This document shows, piece by piece, positions 37,569 through 49,865 of a stretch of 64,000 nt of DNA (position 1 is the stretch's first letter; every line of letters begins with the position of its first letter). The notes below the pieces were generated by a model. It was given only the letters and a program-made list of their open reading frames with translations, was not told the origin of the DNA and ran no database searches. The stretch is from Spiroplasma phoeniceum P40 (GTDB lineage Bacteria > Bacillota_I > Bacilli_A > Mycoplasmatales > Mycoplasmataceae). The stretch spans positions 868,001 to 932,000 of the forward strand of contig NZ_CP031088.1 in NCBI RefSeq assembly GCF_003339775.1, given 5' to 3'. The position numbers and the translations under genes were made by a program.

Positions 37569-38213
37569 TTATTTAATAATCTTTGCAAATTCATTAAAAT
37601 CAATTCTAACACGTGGCATTGTTGCTTTATCATCATCTTCATCATAGTATCCTAACGCTAAAGCTAAGACTGTATGATATTTTCCTTGATCAAACGTACA
37701 ATGTTTTGCTAATAACTCATCACATTTTTTTGCATCAAAACCACCCATAATAGTAGTTCCTATTCTTAAATCAGCAGCTTGAATTGTAATAAAACTAGTT
37801 ACAATATGAGCTTGTTCTGAAACAAATGCAGAAAGATGTTCTTTTTTTTGCAAAAAATTTTGATATTTTTTAATTGCATTTTCTAAATCATCTGCTTGAT
37901 TAATAACTCGTTCTAAGCGTTTTGTTAAAAATTCAGTTGAAACTAAATAAGATGGATTAGTGCCCGTAATAAGCATTATACAACTAGCATTTTTGACTTT
38001 TTCTTGATTTCAGTCAAACATTGCTTCATCAGCAAATTTCTTTTTTAATTCTTTATTTGTAATACTAACAACATTAGTTACTTCAATTCCTAATGAACAA
38101 GGTGCTAAGCGCCCTGCTTCAAGTATTACTGTTAAATCTTCTTGATTAATTACTTTTTCACTATTATATTTTTTAATAGTTTTTCGTCAATTAATTGCAT
38201 TTTTTACTGTCAT
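37569..38213 (-). CDS. nitroreductase family protein
   Basis: The protein has 214 residues. WRKTIKKYNSEKVI at the N-terminus, then EAGRLAPCSLGIE and TTIMGGFDAKKCDELL, fit the FMN-dependent NAD(P)H nitroreductase fold. The substrate is unknown; quinones or nitroaromatics are usual. It lies beside a decayed NADH oxidase-like gene on the same strand. Confidence 0.88.
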
Positions 38214-38241
38214 TTAATATTATTATCTCCTTTAATTTTTA

Positions 38242-39475
38242 TTACTCATTAATTTTTGTCAAAGCAACGTTTAATACATCAACACTTTTTGCAAAAGGAG
38301 GTGAATATGGTAGATCTAAATACTCAATTTCACCAATTTTAGTTTTTGTTCAAATAATTGGGATTAAAGAATTGATTCTTAAACTAACTTTATTATAACC
38401 AAAAATTTGTGCACCAACAATAATTTTATCTTTTTGGTCATAAATAATTTTAATTGTTACTGGCTTCGCATCAGCAACATAGTTTGTATGATCTGTTCCA
38501 TTTACAACGACCTCTTTCACATTAAAACCATTCAAAATTGCTTGTTCTTTTGTATATCCTGTTCGAGCAATTTCACTTTCGAAAACCTGCATAATACTTG
38601 TTCCAATTCCACCAGGAAAATGATCTTTCTTTCCTGCTAAAATATTACCTAGAACCTTACCATTTTTGGCTGCAATTGTTGCTAACAACATATAATTTAA
38701 TTTATTATCAATAATATTTTTTGTCATCACACAATCACCTACAGCATAAACATCTTTAATATTTATTTGTTTCAAATTGGTTATTCACTAAAATTGCCCC
38801 AAATTCATTCATTTTTAAATCTGTTGTTTTTAAAAAATTAGTTGCCAGAGTAACCCCAATTGCAACTAATGCTAAATATGTTACATTTTCTTCTTCCGAT
38901 GATAATTTAATTTTTGTTACCTTATTATTTTCAACAACAAGTTTTGTTACTTTGGTATTTGTTTTAATTTTAATTCCTTTTTTTCTAAATCATTTGCTAA
39001 TAAATGTGCAATATCTTCGTCAAGCAATTTTCGTGAAATTCATTTGTCAGCTTCAATTAACGTAATTTTTTTTCTTGCCAAGCCAAAACTTTCACAAAAT
39101 TCTAATCCAATAAAACCTCCGCCAATAATAAATAGTAAAATTTTTTACTTTTTTTAAACGTTAATGTAATTCAATGGCAGCTTCCAAGGTTGTACCTGTA
39201 AAAACATTTACAGCGTCTTCTCCTGATAAATTTAAACGACGTGGTGTTGCTCCAACACTAATAATTAATTTGTCATAATTATCAATAAATTCTTGATTTG
39301 TATTATAGTTAATTCCTTAAATTGGAACAAATCCTTGGTGAATTCCAAAAGCTCCTAATGATGGATATTTAAACTTTTGATAAGCAATAATTTCAACATC
39401 ATTTTTTAACATACGTTTTAATTTACTTTCTGCTGTCATGCCAGATGTTGAACCACCAATTACTATTACTTTCAT
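38242..39475 (-). pseudogene. nox: FAD/NAD(P)-dependent oxidoreductase (NADH oxidase/CoADR-like)
   Basis: The N-terminal FAD motif VIVIGGSTSGMTAESKL is followed by TAA codons (after FVPI and after IELH). A frame change precedes FIIGGGFIGLEFCESFGL (the NAD-binding site), and another break comes before the C-terminal domain (IKDVYAVGDCVMT ... GGIGTSIMQVFESEIARTGYT). The segment that should follow the FAD motif and hold the redox Cys is shortened. An intact enzyme would use NADH to reduce O2 or CoA disulfide. Several independent lesions make it a pseudogene. Confidence 0.88.
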
Positions 39476-39527
39476 ATTTTTCAACTCTCTTTCTTCTATA
39501 GTAATATTATAACCTTAGATTATTAAA

Positions 39528-39554
39528 ATAAAAATAAAGGACTAAGCCTTTATT
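39528..39554 (-). terminator. symporter terminator
   Basis: The hairpin AATAAAGGCTTAGTCCTTTATT on the minus strand overlaps the symporter stop codon and is followed by T/A-rich sequence. Confidence 0.65.
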
Positions 39555-41091
39555 CTTTGTTTTTGCTTTTTTCCCGTTTTCGTTTTTTTCGCAATTTTGA
39601 CCATTTAAAAAGAATTAAGTCTTCATTTTCTAATGAATTAGTTAACTGAGCAGCAATTGTTGTTGCTTGTAATCCCCCCGCAACATTGACAGCTGTTCGT
39701 CCCATATCAAATAAACCATCTAGAGCACCAATAATTGCATAAACTGGCACATACAATGTTTCTAATCCAATTCCTCCTAAAACACCAGCAATAACAACAC
39801 TTGCTGTCCCTGGCAAACCAGCAATTCCTAACGATGCGACAACTACTACCAATAAAACAATAAAGAAATTAGCAACAGTTAAATCATATAAACCAGATGT
39901 TGAAATAAAAGAAACAATAATTCCTGCTTGTACACCTGCACAAGCAGTTAACCCCATTGTTGTAGTTAAAGGAGCAGATATTCCAACAAGATTCTCTTTT
40001 ACTTTTATATCATCTTTTAAAACTTCCATTGTTACGGGTAAGGTTGAATTAGAAGATTGAGTTGTAAAACCCTGAATTACCGGTTTGATAGCAAACTTCC
40101 ATCATTTAAATGGATTTACTCCTGATAATGTTAATAATAATGAATGCCAAATTAAAGCAATAATTAAACATAAATAACCAACTCCAACAATAATTCCAAT
40201 GTGTGCTAAGTATCCAATTGGTCGTGAAATAATAGCATAAGTTATCATTGACATTACAGCATATGGCATTAATTTAATAATAAAAATTAAACATGACATA
40301 ATAACTGTTCATCAACGGTCAAAACCATCACGAATCTTTTCCATATCTTCTGGATGTCGCTTAGTTGATTTTTTAACAGCTAACCCAATTAAACCAGCAA
40401 TTACCATTACAGGAATAATTGTTGCTAAAAGAAATGGTTGTACAAAATTAGACGGAACATAATTCCAAATAATTTCTGGCAATGGCTTTGATACATCTTT
40501 TTCATAACTCCCACTTCCGGAAATTATAAATCCACTACCAATATTAAATGCAATCCCAATAAATAATGTAATAATAAACATTGCTGCAACATTTAATAAT
40601 AAAATAGTAATTGTAATAATTGTTCCTCTTCGTGAAGATGCATATTTTCCTGGTTTTGAAACAGCTCTTGCAATTGCTAAGAATACAACAGGAACAGTCA
40701 TTAATAAAATTGCATTTAAGAAAATCATTCTAAATAAATTAACTCAAATTGAAAACTCATGTACTCATAAAACATAAATATTATTTAGAATAGTTTTATC
40801 CGGATTATTTGGATCTGGAATCTCTGGATTAATCATTGACCCTGATGGTTCCGTTGCATTATATGGGAAACCATTAATTGCTTGAATAATAATCCCAAAA
40901 ATTAAACCAATTACTAACCCTAATAAAACACGAAAAATAAATCGCATTTTTGTTCTTTTAATTCAAAATCATAATAAAAACATCACTCCAAAGAAAATAA
41001 GAATACTAATAAGTGATTGTCAAGTTGAAATTGATAAAAAATCATGCAATGGATTACTATTGTTTGAACTGAGTAATAAATTAAAATGCAT
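39550..41091 (-). CDS. dicarboxylate/amino acid:cation symporter
   Basis: The protein has 513 residues, of the SDF/DAACS family, with about eight membrane helices and two re-entrant loops. The serine-rich HP1 loop (TTQSSNSTLPVTMEVL), the MGLTACAGVQAGIIVSF region and HP2/TM8 (GLPGTASVVIAGVLGGIG ... LDGLFDMGRTAVNVAGG) are clear. It resembles the TcyP/cystine and glutamate members and imports an anionic amino acid with Na+ or H+. The exact substrate cannot be told. An unusual insert lies between the second and third helices, and the C-terminus is Lys/Arg-rich. Confidence 0.93.
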
Positions 41092-41186
41092 TTGTCATAC
41101 CTTTCTTGGAATAAATTGATAGTTTAATAATACATTTTAAACTATTATTAACAACAAAAGGATAAAATATTTAAAAATAAAATTAA

Positions 41187-42754
41187 TTATTTATGCTGTT
41201 TTTTTAATTTCTTTTTCTGTTGTTTTGTCGCTAATTGTGCAAAAACCTCTGCTTTTATTAAAGTTTGTTCTTCTTTTGTCAAATAATTTAATGTACTAGT
41301 ATTTTTTTTATAATCTTTAACACTATCAATATGATTCATTACTTCATAAATTACTTTTATCTTGAATGTCCCATATTTTATTTTTAAAAAACGATAATAG
41401 GTTCCTACTAACCCTATTGTAACAAAAAAAGTGCAAGAATTGTGGTTTGAAGTACTATTGTAATTAACATTAGTAACAATTTTGAAAAATAGTGTTGATA
41501 TCAACGAGCTATTTTTGTTCGACAAGTACGGTCAAAAATAAATGTTTGCATTAAAACACCAACTCACATTGCAATCGCTATAAAAAATTTACCTAAACCA
41601 ATTCCATATTCCCCATATTGGTAACCTTGAATATGAACTGGAACTTGAAAAATTGATGAATTTAAATTTGCTCAATCACGAATTACTTGTTGTGCTCTTG
41701 CACTATATTTTGGTCAAGTTATATGTTCATCCAAATTAGGAAAAATCTCACGAACAAAGCTATCAATAAATTGTTTCCCTTCGCTTTCAATTACTTCCAA
41801 TTTTTTTTTAACAATTTCATAATATTGTTGATGTTTTTTTCAACATAGTCTAAGATTACTTTTCCAATTGAAGTATTAGGACCAATAATTAATAAAATTT
41901 TTTCTAAATAATTGCTAAAATCACGACCAGTTAAATAATATCTATTAGTTGATTCATCTCATTGCGCAAAAGCTCAGAACATTGAAGTACCTAATACCTC
42001 TGGTAAGGCAGAATCAACTAAATCAGTTTTAATTTGGGTAAATGTATATAACACTTGTCCAGGTAAAAAATTTTGTTTATATGTTGATCAAAACTGAGGA
42101 ATGTTTTCTATTAAATATTCTAAAGTTTTAATAACTTCTGTTGGAATATGATTACCAATAGCACCGCATTAATTTAAAAATATTTTCTGTAAAACCACTA
42201 TTAACTTGCAATTGAGCCCAATATTTATCAGCTGGTTTAAACATAGTTTCATCACCATACAAATAATTTAATTTAATGGTCATACCATTTTGGTCTAATT
42301 ATAATGCTTTTGTATTAATATTATAAAATTTATTATTTGTAACAGATAAATTCACCATGCTATCATAACGATATTGCAATTTATAAAGATCTTTATCAAT
42401 ATCTCTATTATTATCAAATTATTCTTGTGCTTTTTCTTGACAAACTGCTAATGTGTCAGAATTAAAATATTCAACAGTTGGCGAAGTTAATAAGTTATTT
42501 TCATCAGTTCCTTGTTTCTGAAAAACATAGGCGATACAAGGTGGTCTATCATTGTCAACAATTGCCATAGGAATATTACCAATTTTTGTTAATGGGTTTC
42601 AAAAAGCTCAGCAACAAATAAAACCACACAAAAAATGCACAAAGCAAATTAGCATATACTTAATCATATACTTAATTATTTGTAGTCAATTTTTTGCTAT
42701 TTTTTCTTTTGCATCTTTTCTAAAAACATTAATAAATCTTGGATTTTGTTTCAT
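41187..42754 (-). pseudogene. YhgE/Pip-like membrane protein, decayed
   Basis: It starts with RBS AAGGG, then a basic N-terminus, a membrane helix (MLICFVHFLCGFICCWAFW) and GNIPMAIVDNDRPP, which resembles the 'aIVNnD' segment of YhgE/Pip and ABC-2 exporter N-terminal domains. TAA codons follow (about 42419 and 42299), then frame changes around 42170 and 41840. C-terminal helix pieces and a Lys-rich tail lie at 41187-41525. The family call rests mainly on the N-terminus and topology. Confidence 0.65.
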
Positions 42755-42817
42755 AATGTCATCCCTTAACTCTTTTTTACTGCCTATGATATATCATATT
42801 AATTCTACACGAAAAAA

Positions 42818-42852
42818 GAAAAAATACTCACAAAAGTAAGTATTTTTTAATC
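42818..42852 (-). terminator. rpsF-ssb-rpsR terminator
   Basis: On the minus strand AAAAAATACTTAC / GTGAGTATTTTTTC forms the stem and T run overlapping the rpsR stop codon. Confidence 0.8.
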
Positions 42853-43071
42853 AATAACAAATGGTAATAAAGCCATTTGACGAGCTCTTTTAATTGCTGT
42901 TGCTAACATTCTTTGATTTTTAGCAGTTGTTCCTGTTACTCGTTTTGGCAAAATTTGCCCATTACCAGAAATAAATTTTTTTAATAATTCAATATCTTTA
43001 TAATCAATGTATGTTATTTTATTTTTTGTAAAATAACATTGTTTTTTAAAACGTTTAAATTTTGGATTCAT
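42847..43071 (-). CDS. rpsR: ribosomal protein S18
   Basis: The protein has 74 residues. [27 protein letters not shown] and [21 protein letters not shown] are diagnostic. It binds the 30S platform with S6. It is the third gene of rpsF-ssb-rpsR, the usual bacterial order. Confidence 0.98.
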   Translation of the reverse strand: MNPKFKRFKKQCYFTKNKITYIDYKDIELLKKFISGNGQILPKRVTGTTAKNQRMLATAIKRARQMALLPFVID

Positions 43072-43089
43072 TTTCTTTTTCCTTTCTTT

Positions 43090-43530
43090 TTAATCTCATA
43101 AAATTGCATCATCGCCATCAAAAGTAATATTATTATCATCTTGTGGTTCTGGTTGTTCAAAAGTTGTGTTAGAAAAATCATTAGCAATTGGCATTGATGG
43201 ACCACCAATGTTAGTAGCAGCACTAGCACCTTTTGAATCTAAAAAAGAAACCATATCAGCAATTACTTGAACAATTGTTGTAACTTGACCATTAACATTA
43301 TTACTTCTCGTTTGTAAACGTCCATCTAATGCAATTAATGATCCTTTTTTTAAATAACGGGCCATATTTTCTGCCGTTTTATTCCAAGCAAAGCAAGGAA
43401 TAAACGAAGCTTGGTTATTAAAACTATTATTTACTGCTAATGTAAAAGCAACAAATGGTTTACCATTAACAGAATTTTTTAATTCTAAATCACGGGTTAA
43501 TCTTCCTACTAATGAAACTCGATTTAACAT
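43090..43530 (-). CDS. ssb: chromosomal single-stranded DNA-binding protein
   Basis: The protein has 146 residues. The OB-fold begins MLNRVSLVGRLTRDLELK, with FIPCFAWNKTAENMARYLKKGSL. A variable linker leads to an acidic tip ending in DDAILWD, after a TGA-coded Trp; the more usual tip is DDDIPF. The tip recruits replication and repair partners. The same last seven residues end the phage SSB at 55783-56217. Co-transcribed between rpsF and rpsR. Confidence 0.97.
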
Positions 43531-43553
43531 AACTCTTGCACACTCCTAATTTT

Positions 43554-44003
43554 TTATTCTTTTGTTTCAGTTGGTGCATTTTCTGGTTTTGCTTCTTCAC
43601 CTTCTGAACGTTGTTCATGACGTTTATAATCAGTTTTTTTATTCCCTGGTCTACGATCACGGTCTTGTTTATCATTCTTAACTTCTGTTTTTGCATAAAC
43701 AGTTGATTGAATATATCTTTTTTCTTTTTCTGTATTAATTACTAAAATTCGTAATACATCTTGTTCAATATGACTAATTCGAACAAATTCATCAATGTTT
43801 TCTGATGTTGTATTAACAATTAATACTCCATAATATCCTTTTGTTTTCTTTTTAATCGGATATACTAAATCTTTAATTCCTCATTTTCCGTGTTCTTCTA
43901 TTTTTCCCCCATTAGCTTCTAAAATTTGGTGTAATTTAATTTCTAATTCATCCAAATTAGTTGCTTCGGGATTTAATATATACATAATTTCATATTTACG
44001 CAT
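43554..44003 (-). CDS. rpsF: ribosomal protein S6
   Basis: The protein has 149 residues. MRKYEIMYILNPE, WGIKDLVYPIKKKTKGYY and a tail rich in charged residues (about 45 residues past the usual end) identify it. It pairs with S18. GGAGGAAAA precedes the ATG. A structured leader lies between its promoter and the start. Confidence 0.97.
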
Positions 44004-44020
44004 TTTATTTTCCTCCTTTT

Positions 44021-44052
44021 GGTCTAGGTCCTATTCGGACAAGGAGCTAATA
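44021..44052 (-). promoter_or_regulatory. rpsF leader hairpin (S6:S18-type autoregulatory element)
   Basis: On the minus strand the leader has TAGCTCCT ... AGGACCTA pairing with one mismatch around a loop containing TGTCCGAAT. The conserved S6:S18 element in rpsF leaders presents a CCG in a bulged hairpin, which this matches. It would let S6:S18 repress its own operon. Confidence 0.6.
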
Positions 44053-44084
44053 ATTATAATTCAAGCACTATTAACTCACAAACT

Positions 44085-44113
44085 ATTATACCTTATATTC
44101 CCTTTAATTGTAA
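44085..44113 (-). promoter_or_regulatory. rpsF operon promoter
   Basis: On the minus strand, TTACAA (-35), 17 bases and TATAAT (-10) lie between the ispD stop and the S6 leader hairpin. Confidence 0.65.
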
Positions 44114-44116
44114 GCG

Positions 44117-44803
44117 TTATTTTAATAATTTTAATAATTTTAAATCATCAACATAAGTTAATTTAATGTTTTGTTTTTCACCATAAATTGTATGAATTTT
44201 TGTTTCTGGTGAAAATAACTCTACTAAATAACTATCATCATAAATTATTGTTCTATTTTTAGTTTGAAAATATCTGTCATAAACTTGATATAATAATCTT
44301 GCTTTAAAAACTTGTGGCGTCTGAATTGTAAAATATTCTTCTCGAGGTAATGTTTTTTCAATAAAATTATTTTTAACTTTTTTAAGGGTTTCAGTAATTG
44401 GTAAAATTGGAATTAGCACTTCATAATTTTTTTGTTGAAAAACTTGATTTAATTGATTAATAAAAGTTAAACTAGTAAAACAACGCACACCATCATGAAT
44501 CATTATAATTTTATTACTAATTTTATGATTAATTAAACATTGATAAATCGTATCAACTCGTTCTATGCCACCCATAATAAATTGGATATTTTTTGCTTGG
44601 TAATTTTTTTTCAATAAAAAAGTTAAAATTTCTTCATTAACACCAACAATAATTTCTGTACAAAGTGGATCACTTAAAAATAACATTAATGTTTGTTCAA
44701 TAATAGTTTGTTTATTATCAAGTTGATATAGCAACTTATTGTCCTTCTGATTAAAACGTGATGACTTCCCAGCTGCCACAATTATTCCCGTATAATTTTT
44801 CAT
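44117..44803 (-). CDS. ispD: 2-C-methyl-D-erythritol 4-phosphate cytidylyltransferase
   Basis: The protein has 228 residues. GIIVAAGKSSRF gives the nucleotide-binding site. MIHDGVRCF and TIQTPQVFKARLL are IspD signatures, and DDSYLVEL follows. It converts MEP and CTP to CDP-ME in non-mevalonate isoprenoid synthesis. The ATG follows the asnA stop with no gap, and no clear Shine-Dalgarno site is visible, so translation is likely coupled. Confidence 0.9.
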   Translation of the reverse strand: MKNYTGIIVAAGKSSRFNQKDNKLLYQLDNKQTIIEQTLMLFLSDPLCTEIIVGVNEEILTFLLKKNYQAKNIQFIMGGIERVDTIYQCLINHKISNKIIMIHDGVRCFTSLTFINQLNQVFQQKNYEVLIPILPITETLKKVKNNFIEKTLPREEYFTIQTPQVFKARLLYQVYDRYFQTKNRTIIYDDSYLVELFSPETKIHTIYGEKQNIKLTYVDDLKLLKLLK

Positions 44804-45808
44804 TTATAAAATTTCAATTCCATTTTTCTTAACATATTCTAAAAAATCATCACTTCAAACCGAAGCAATAACTTCACCAATATGTTGTTTTTCTAATAAA
44901 AATAAATCTAATTGTGACTTAAAAAGTCCGAACGAAAGTGTCACTGGTAAGTCATTTGTTGCTACTTTTGCATCATATTCTGTTCTTAATTTACTTGTTT
45001 CTTTTGTTACTGCTAATTGACTTTTTAAAACATCACGATTAACATTAGCAGCACAATAACCAATACAAGTAGCTTTTTCTAACACAAAATCATAAACAAA
45101 AATTTTCGCATAGAGTTCCCAATTAAAAACATCTTGCGATTCACTAATTTCAATCGTATTATTAGTAATACTATTTTTTAAACCATAGAGGATTGTAGCA
45201 CCATTTTCTCTTGTATAGCGGTTCAAGCGTTCTTGATAACTTAATAATCGCATTGCTTTTTGTAATTCAATTTGACTTGTTCAATTTAATTTTTTCTTAA
45301 ATTTCTTATTTAATTGCGGAAATTTTAATAATAAAATGTCTTCTACATCACTAACAATATTAGTTGCTTTATCAATTGTTTGTTTAATTTTTAATAATGT
45401 AATGTCTTTTTCTTCTAATAATAAATCAAATCCAATTTCGCTAAAACTTACTGCTTGGCTATTTGATTGCTTAATATCACGACGCAAAACAATTGCCGTT
45501 GTTAAAATTCCTTCGTTTTCTAACAATTCATATTGTTTAATTGCATTTCGTCGCCATTTATTGTGTGACTGTAATATTTCACCAACCAAATTAGTTGGTG
45601 AAATATCAAAATCAATTGGCCGTTCTGTCATTCGAAAATCATCATTAAACCCTTTTTCTTCTGTAGTAATTAAAGGCGCATCAACTTTTAATAAATTAAA
45701 TTGAATAATAAAACGACAAACTAATTCACGTTTAATTAAACTAATTGCTTCTACTGTTTCACGTAATGTTAAAATTGAACTATAACCAATTTCAATACCA
45801 AATGCCAT
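44804..45808 (-). CDS. asnA: aspartate-ammonia ligase
   Basis: The protein has 334 residues, the AsnA length. SSILTLRETVEAISLIKREL ... LLKVDAPLITTEEKGFNDD ... TERPIDFDI and SHNKWRRNAIKQYEL match the class II synthetase-like asparagine synthetase A. It makes asparagine from aspartate, ammonia and ATP. The C-terminal portion is more divergent than usual, so the active-site completeness should be checked by alignment. It lies between lysS and ispD in a tight operon. Confidence 0.87.
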
Positions 45809-45816
45809 ACAATCAC

Positions 45817-47319
<1,503 letters not shown>

Positions 47320-47336
47320 TTTAATTCTCCTTTTTA

Positions 47337-48028
47337 CTATTTAGCAACACTAATATTACTATTATAATAGGCAATATATTCATTAACAAGCATTTTTAAC
47401 TCAAATATTGTATTTATTTGCGTTGCCCGAATTTTATAATTAGTAGCTTCTGGCTTTCCTTTAAAATAAAAGGCTAAATTTTTCCGCATTTCACTTGCTG
47501 CAATTCGTTCTCCCTTTAAATTTAATAATAATTCTTCATGGCGGAAAATAATATTCCGCCATTCATCTAATGGTGGTTGCTCAATTTTTTCACCAGTATC
47601 TAAAAAATGTTGAATCTGTTTAAATACTCATGGATTGCCTTGTGTTCCTCGTGCTAACATAATTGCATCACAACCAGTCTCTTTTAACATTTGTTTTGCA
47701 TCTTCACAAGTAAAAACATCACCATTACCAATTACTGGAATTGCAACATTTTCTTTTACTTTCCTAATTCAATTTCAATCAGCTTTTCCAGAATAAAATT
47801 GTTTTAGTGTTCGAGCATGAACTGCAATTTCTTGTGCTCCTGCTTGTTCACAATATTTTGCAATTTCAACACAATTAATATTCTCTTCATCTCAGCCAAT
47901 TCGAATTTTAACAGTTACTGGTTTAGTAACATTTTCAACCACTGCCTTAACAACTTCATAAACGCGTTGAGGATGTTTTAATAAATATGACCCTGCTTGT
48001 GACTTAATTGCAATTTTTGGTAGTATTC
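47337..48028 (-). pseudogene. dusB: tRNA-dihydrouridine synthase, N-terminus lost
   Basis: About 230 C-terminal residues are intact: KIAIKSQAGSYLLKHP, VTVKIRIGW, the catalytic/FMN region EIAVHARTLKQFYSGKADWNWI and IPVIGNGDVFT ... CDAIMLARGTQGNPWVF. The first ~90 residues, with the N-terminal FMN-binding strands, are missing, because homology stops abruptly near 48028 where foreign sequence begins. There is no plausible start. It would reduce uridines in tRNA. It was probably in operon with lysS, 17 bases downstream. Confidence 0.9.
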
Positions 48029-48228
48029 ATTATTCTTAGGTTTTTAATAAAATTAAGTAATTAGAAACAAATTAAGTTTCGCTTATGACTTAAATGATAA
48101 CAAAATTTATAAAAAATTCAACTTTTTAAAAAAAATAATTTTTAATTAAATAAATAATTTTATAAAATTATGAATTTTGCAACAATAAAAAGTGCTTTTT
48201 AAAGTTATTACTAATTTTAAAAAGTTTT
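48029..48228. other. junction between core genome and mobile region
   Basis: These 200 bases have very high A+T and no gene. They follow the break point of dus. No clear inverted repeat of an insertion end is visible. Confidence 0.5.
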
Positions 48229-48660
48229 TTATAAAGATAAAAATTGGTTTTGTCTTTTATTTAAATAAAAAATATTAAATTTAATTTTTTCTTTATTTTG
48301 AATATTTTTTTCAATTTTAACTTCATTAATTTTGCTATTAAGTCTTAACATTGAAGCAATTAACATATTATTAAATGTTTCTTTACAATATATTTTTGCA
48401 CCACGACCTTTAACAGCCTTAATATAATGTGAAACATCGCCCTCCATATGACAACCAATATTATATTTTAATGCTTGATTTTCAATACCATCTTTATTAT
48501 TTTTAATTAATTCAATAGTTTCTAATAAAAATTTCTTTTGTTGTCAATAACATAGGGTAAATAACAAATTAAAAAATCTAATAAGGCTTCATAATTTCCA
48601 ATAAAAAAATATATTTTTGCTATTTTATATTTTAATCTATGAATTTTGGACTGTATAAAA
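48229..48660 (-). pseudogene. UPF0236 (ISLre2-type) transposase C-terminal relic
   Basis: The stretch NIGCHMEGDVSHYIKAVKGRGAKIYCKETFNNMLIASMLRL resembles the UPF0236 family end ('aEghVshvl.aR...W...g...m..lR'). Upstream (48450-48650) helical sequence (HRLKYKIAKIYFFIGNYEALLDF) is in another frame, joined by a shift near 48540. The N-terminal half of the transposase is absent. It is a relic, not a functional element. Confidence 0.6.
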
Positions 48661-48699
48661 AAAAGTAGGGTATAAAAATATAAAGAAATTAAATAAGAA

Positions 48700-48733
48700 T
48701 AATTAAAACCATTTACTAAAATGGTTTTTTTAT
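48700..48733 (+). terminator. hairpin terminator, plus strand
   Basis: AAAACCATTT-ACTA-AAATGGTTTTTTTAT is a good stem with a T run. No obvious plus-strand gene precedes it within the window's mobile part, so the transcript it ends is unclear. Confidence 0.6.
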
Positions 48734-48762
48734 TTTAAAAAACCTAAAATAACTAATTGATT

Positions 48763-48903
48763 CAAAACAAGGACAGCATCTTTAAATATTTATAATTTTT
48801 AAAATAATAAAAAAGTTGTTTCCTTTCAGAAAAAACCATATTAAATTAAGAAATTAGTAAATAATTCATATATCTACTTAGTAAAGGTGTTGTCCTTGTT
48901 TTG
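48763..48903. repeat. 21-base inverted repeat, ~99 bases apart
   Basis: The arms at 48763-48783 and 48883-48903 (CAAAACAAGGACA...) match at 19 of 21 positions when one is reverse complemented. Both mismatches would pair as G-U in RNA. The loop is A+T-rich. It lies just upstream of the first phage-region ORF. Confidence 0.6.
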
Positions 48904-48960
48904 TTTCACTTAGTTATATTAATAAATCAATCGTTAAATATTAGAATGGAGAAACTAAAA

Positions 48961-49074
48961 ATGGAAAAAATCAACATTATGATTAAATGCAGTAAATGCG
49001 GAATGCCAAAGCGAATTCATAAAGTTAAACATCGCGGAAAAACAGAATGATTTGAAGATATTTATTATGGTTAA
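48961..49074 (+). CDS. small Cys-pair protein, 37 aa
   Basis: ATG with a GGAG site. The product is very basic and carries KCSKCGMPKR, a single CxxC knuckle, so it may bind zinc as a dimer. It is the first ORF on the plus strand of the mobile region. Function unknown. Confidence 0.5.
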
Positions 49075-49095
49075 TATTAAATTTGATTTATAAAA

Positions 49096-49341
49096 ATGAA
49101 AATTATTAAACAACAAAAAATATGTGATGTTATTAATTGTTATAAATTATCATCATTTATCACCGAAGAATTTGAAACAAATAAAATTTTATGAACTTGT
49201 GAAAATCACAAAGTTTTATTAAATCAAATTAAGTATATAAACAAAGAAAAAATTTGACTTTATAATAATTTGGAAAATTCAAGGATAGAAGTTGATTGAA
49301 AAACTGGGTATTTAAAAATCTTTTTTAGTAAAATTAAATAA
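49096..49341 (+). CDS. hypothetical protein, 81 aa
   Basis: I do not recognise this protein. Trp codons use TGA (ILWTCENHK, KIWLY, VDWKTGY). Two Cys residues early (CDVINC) and one later. No membrane segment. There is no strong ribosome site, so expression may depend on the preceding small ORF. Confidence 0.5.
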
Positions 49342-49493
49342 TTCTAATATAACAAGATGAATAACTCATCTATGGCACACTAGTTATGTTATTTGATTTA
49401 TTAATTTTAATTTTATATTTCTTTTATTAAACTTGTTAATAGTATTTTTCAGTGTGCCAATTTTTACTATTTTATATTTTTAATAATGTTAAT
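49342..49493. other. non-coding stretch with inverted repeats
   Basis: It contains AGATGA-ATAAC-TCATCT and a 9-base inverted pair TGGCACACT (49373-49381) / AGTGTGCCA (49451-49459). No gene. It may be regulatory, ahead of the tandem repeat. Confidence 0.4.
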
Positions 49494-49840
49494 AACAATG
49501 TTTATTAAACAATAAATAAACAATAGATAAACAATATAAAAACATTAAAAAAAACAATAGATAAACATTAAATATAACAATGTTTATTAAACAATAAATA
49601 AACAATAGATAAACAATATAAAAACATTAAAAAAAACAATAGATAAACATTAAATATAACAATGTTTATTAAACAATAAATAAACAATAGATAAACAATA
49701 TAAAAACATTAAAAAAAACAATAGATAAACATTAAATATAACAATGTTTATTAAACAATAAATAAACAATAGATAAACAATATAAAAACATTAAAAAAAA
49801 CAATAGATAAACATTAAATATAACAATGTTTATTAAACAA
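49494..49840. repeat. 82-bp tandem repeat, four copies plus a partial
   Basis: Identical 82-base units begin at 49494, 49576, 49658 and 49740. A partial 19-base unit begins at 49822. Each unit contains several AACAAT/ATAAACAAT sub-motifs in near-regular spacing (AATAAACAATAGATAAACAAT). High A+T, no coding capacity. The layout resembles iterons at replication origins. Confidence 0.9.
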
Positions 49841-49865
49841 ATATTTAGTTAGGAGGTTTTAACTA

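Noticed and set aside
49494-49840. CRISPR-like array
   Set aside because: The 82-bp units abut directly, with no unique spacers, and no cas gene is nearby.
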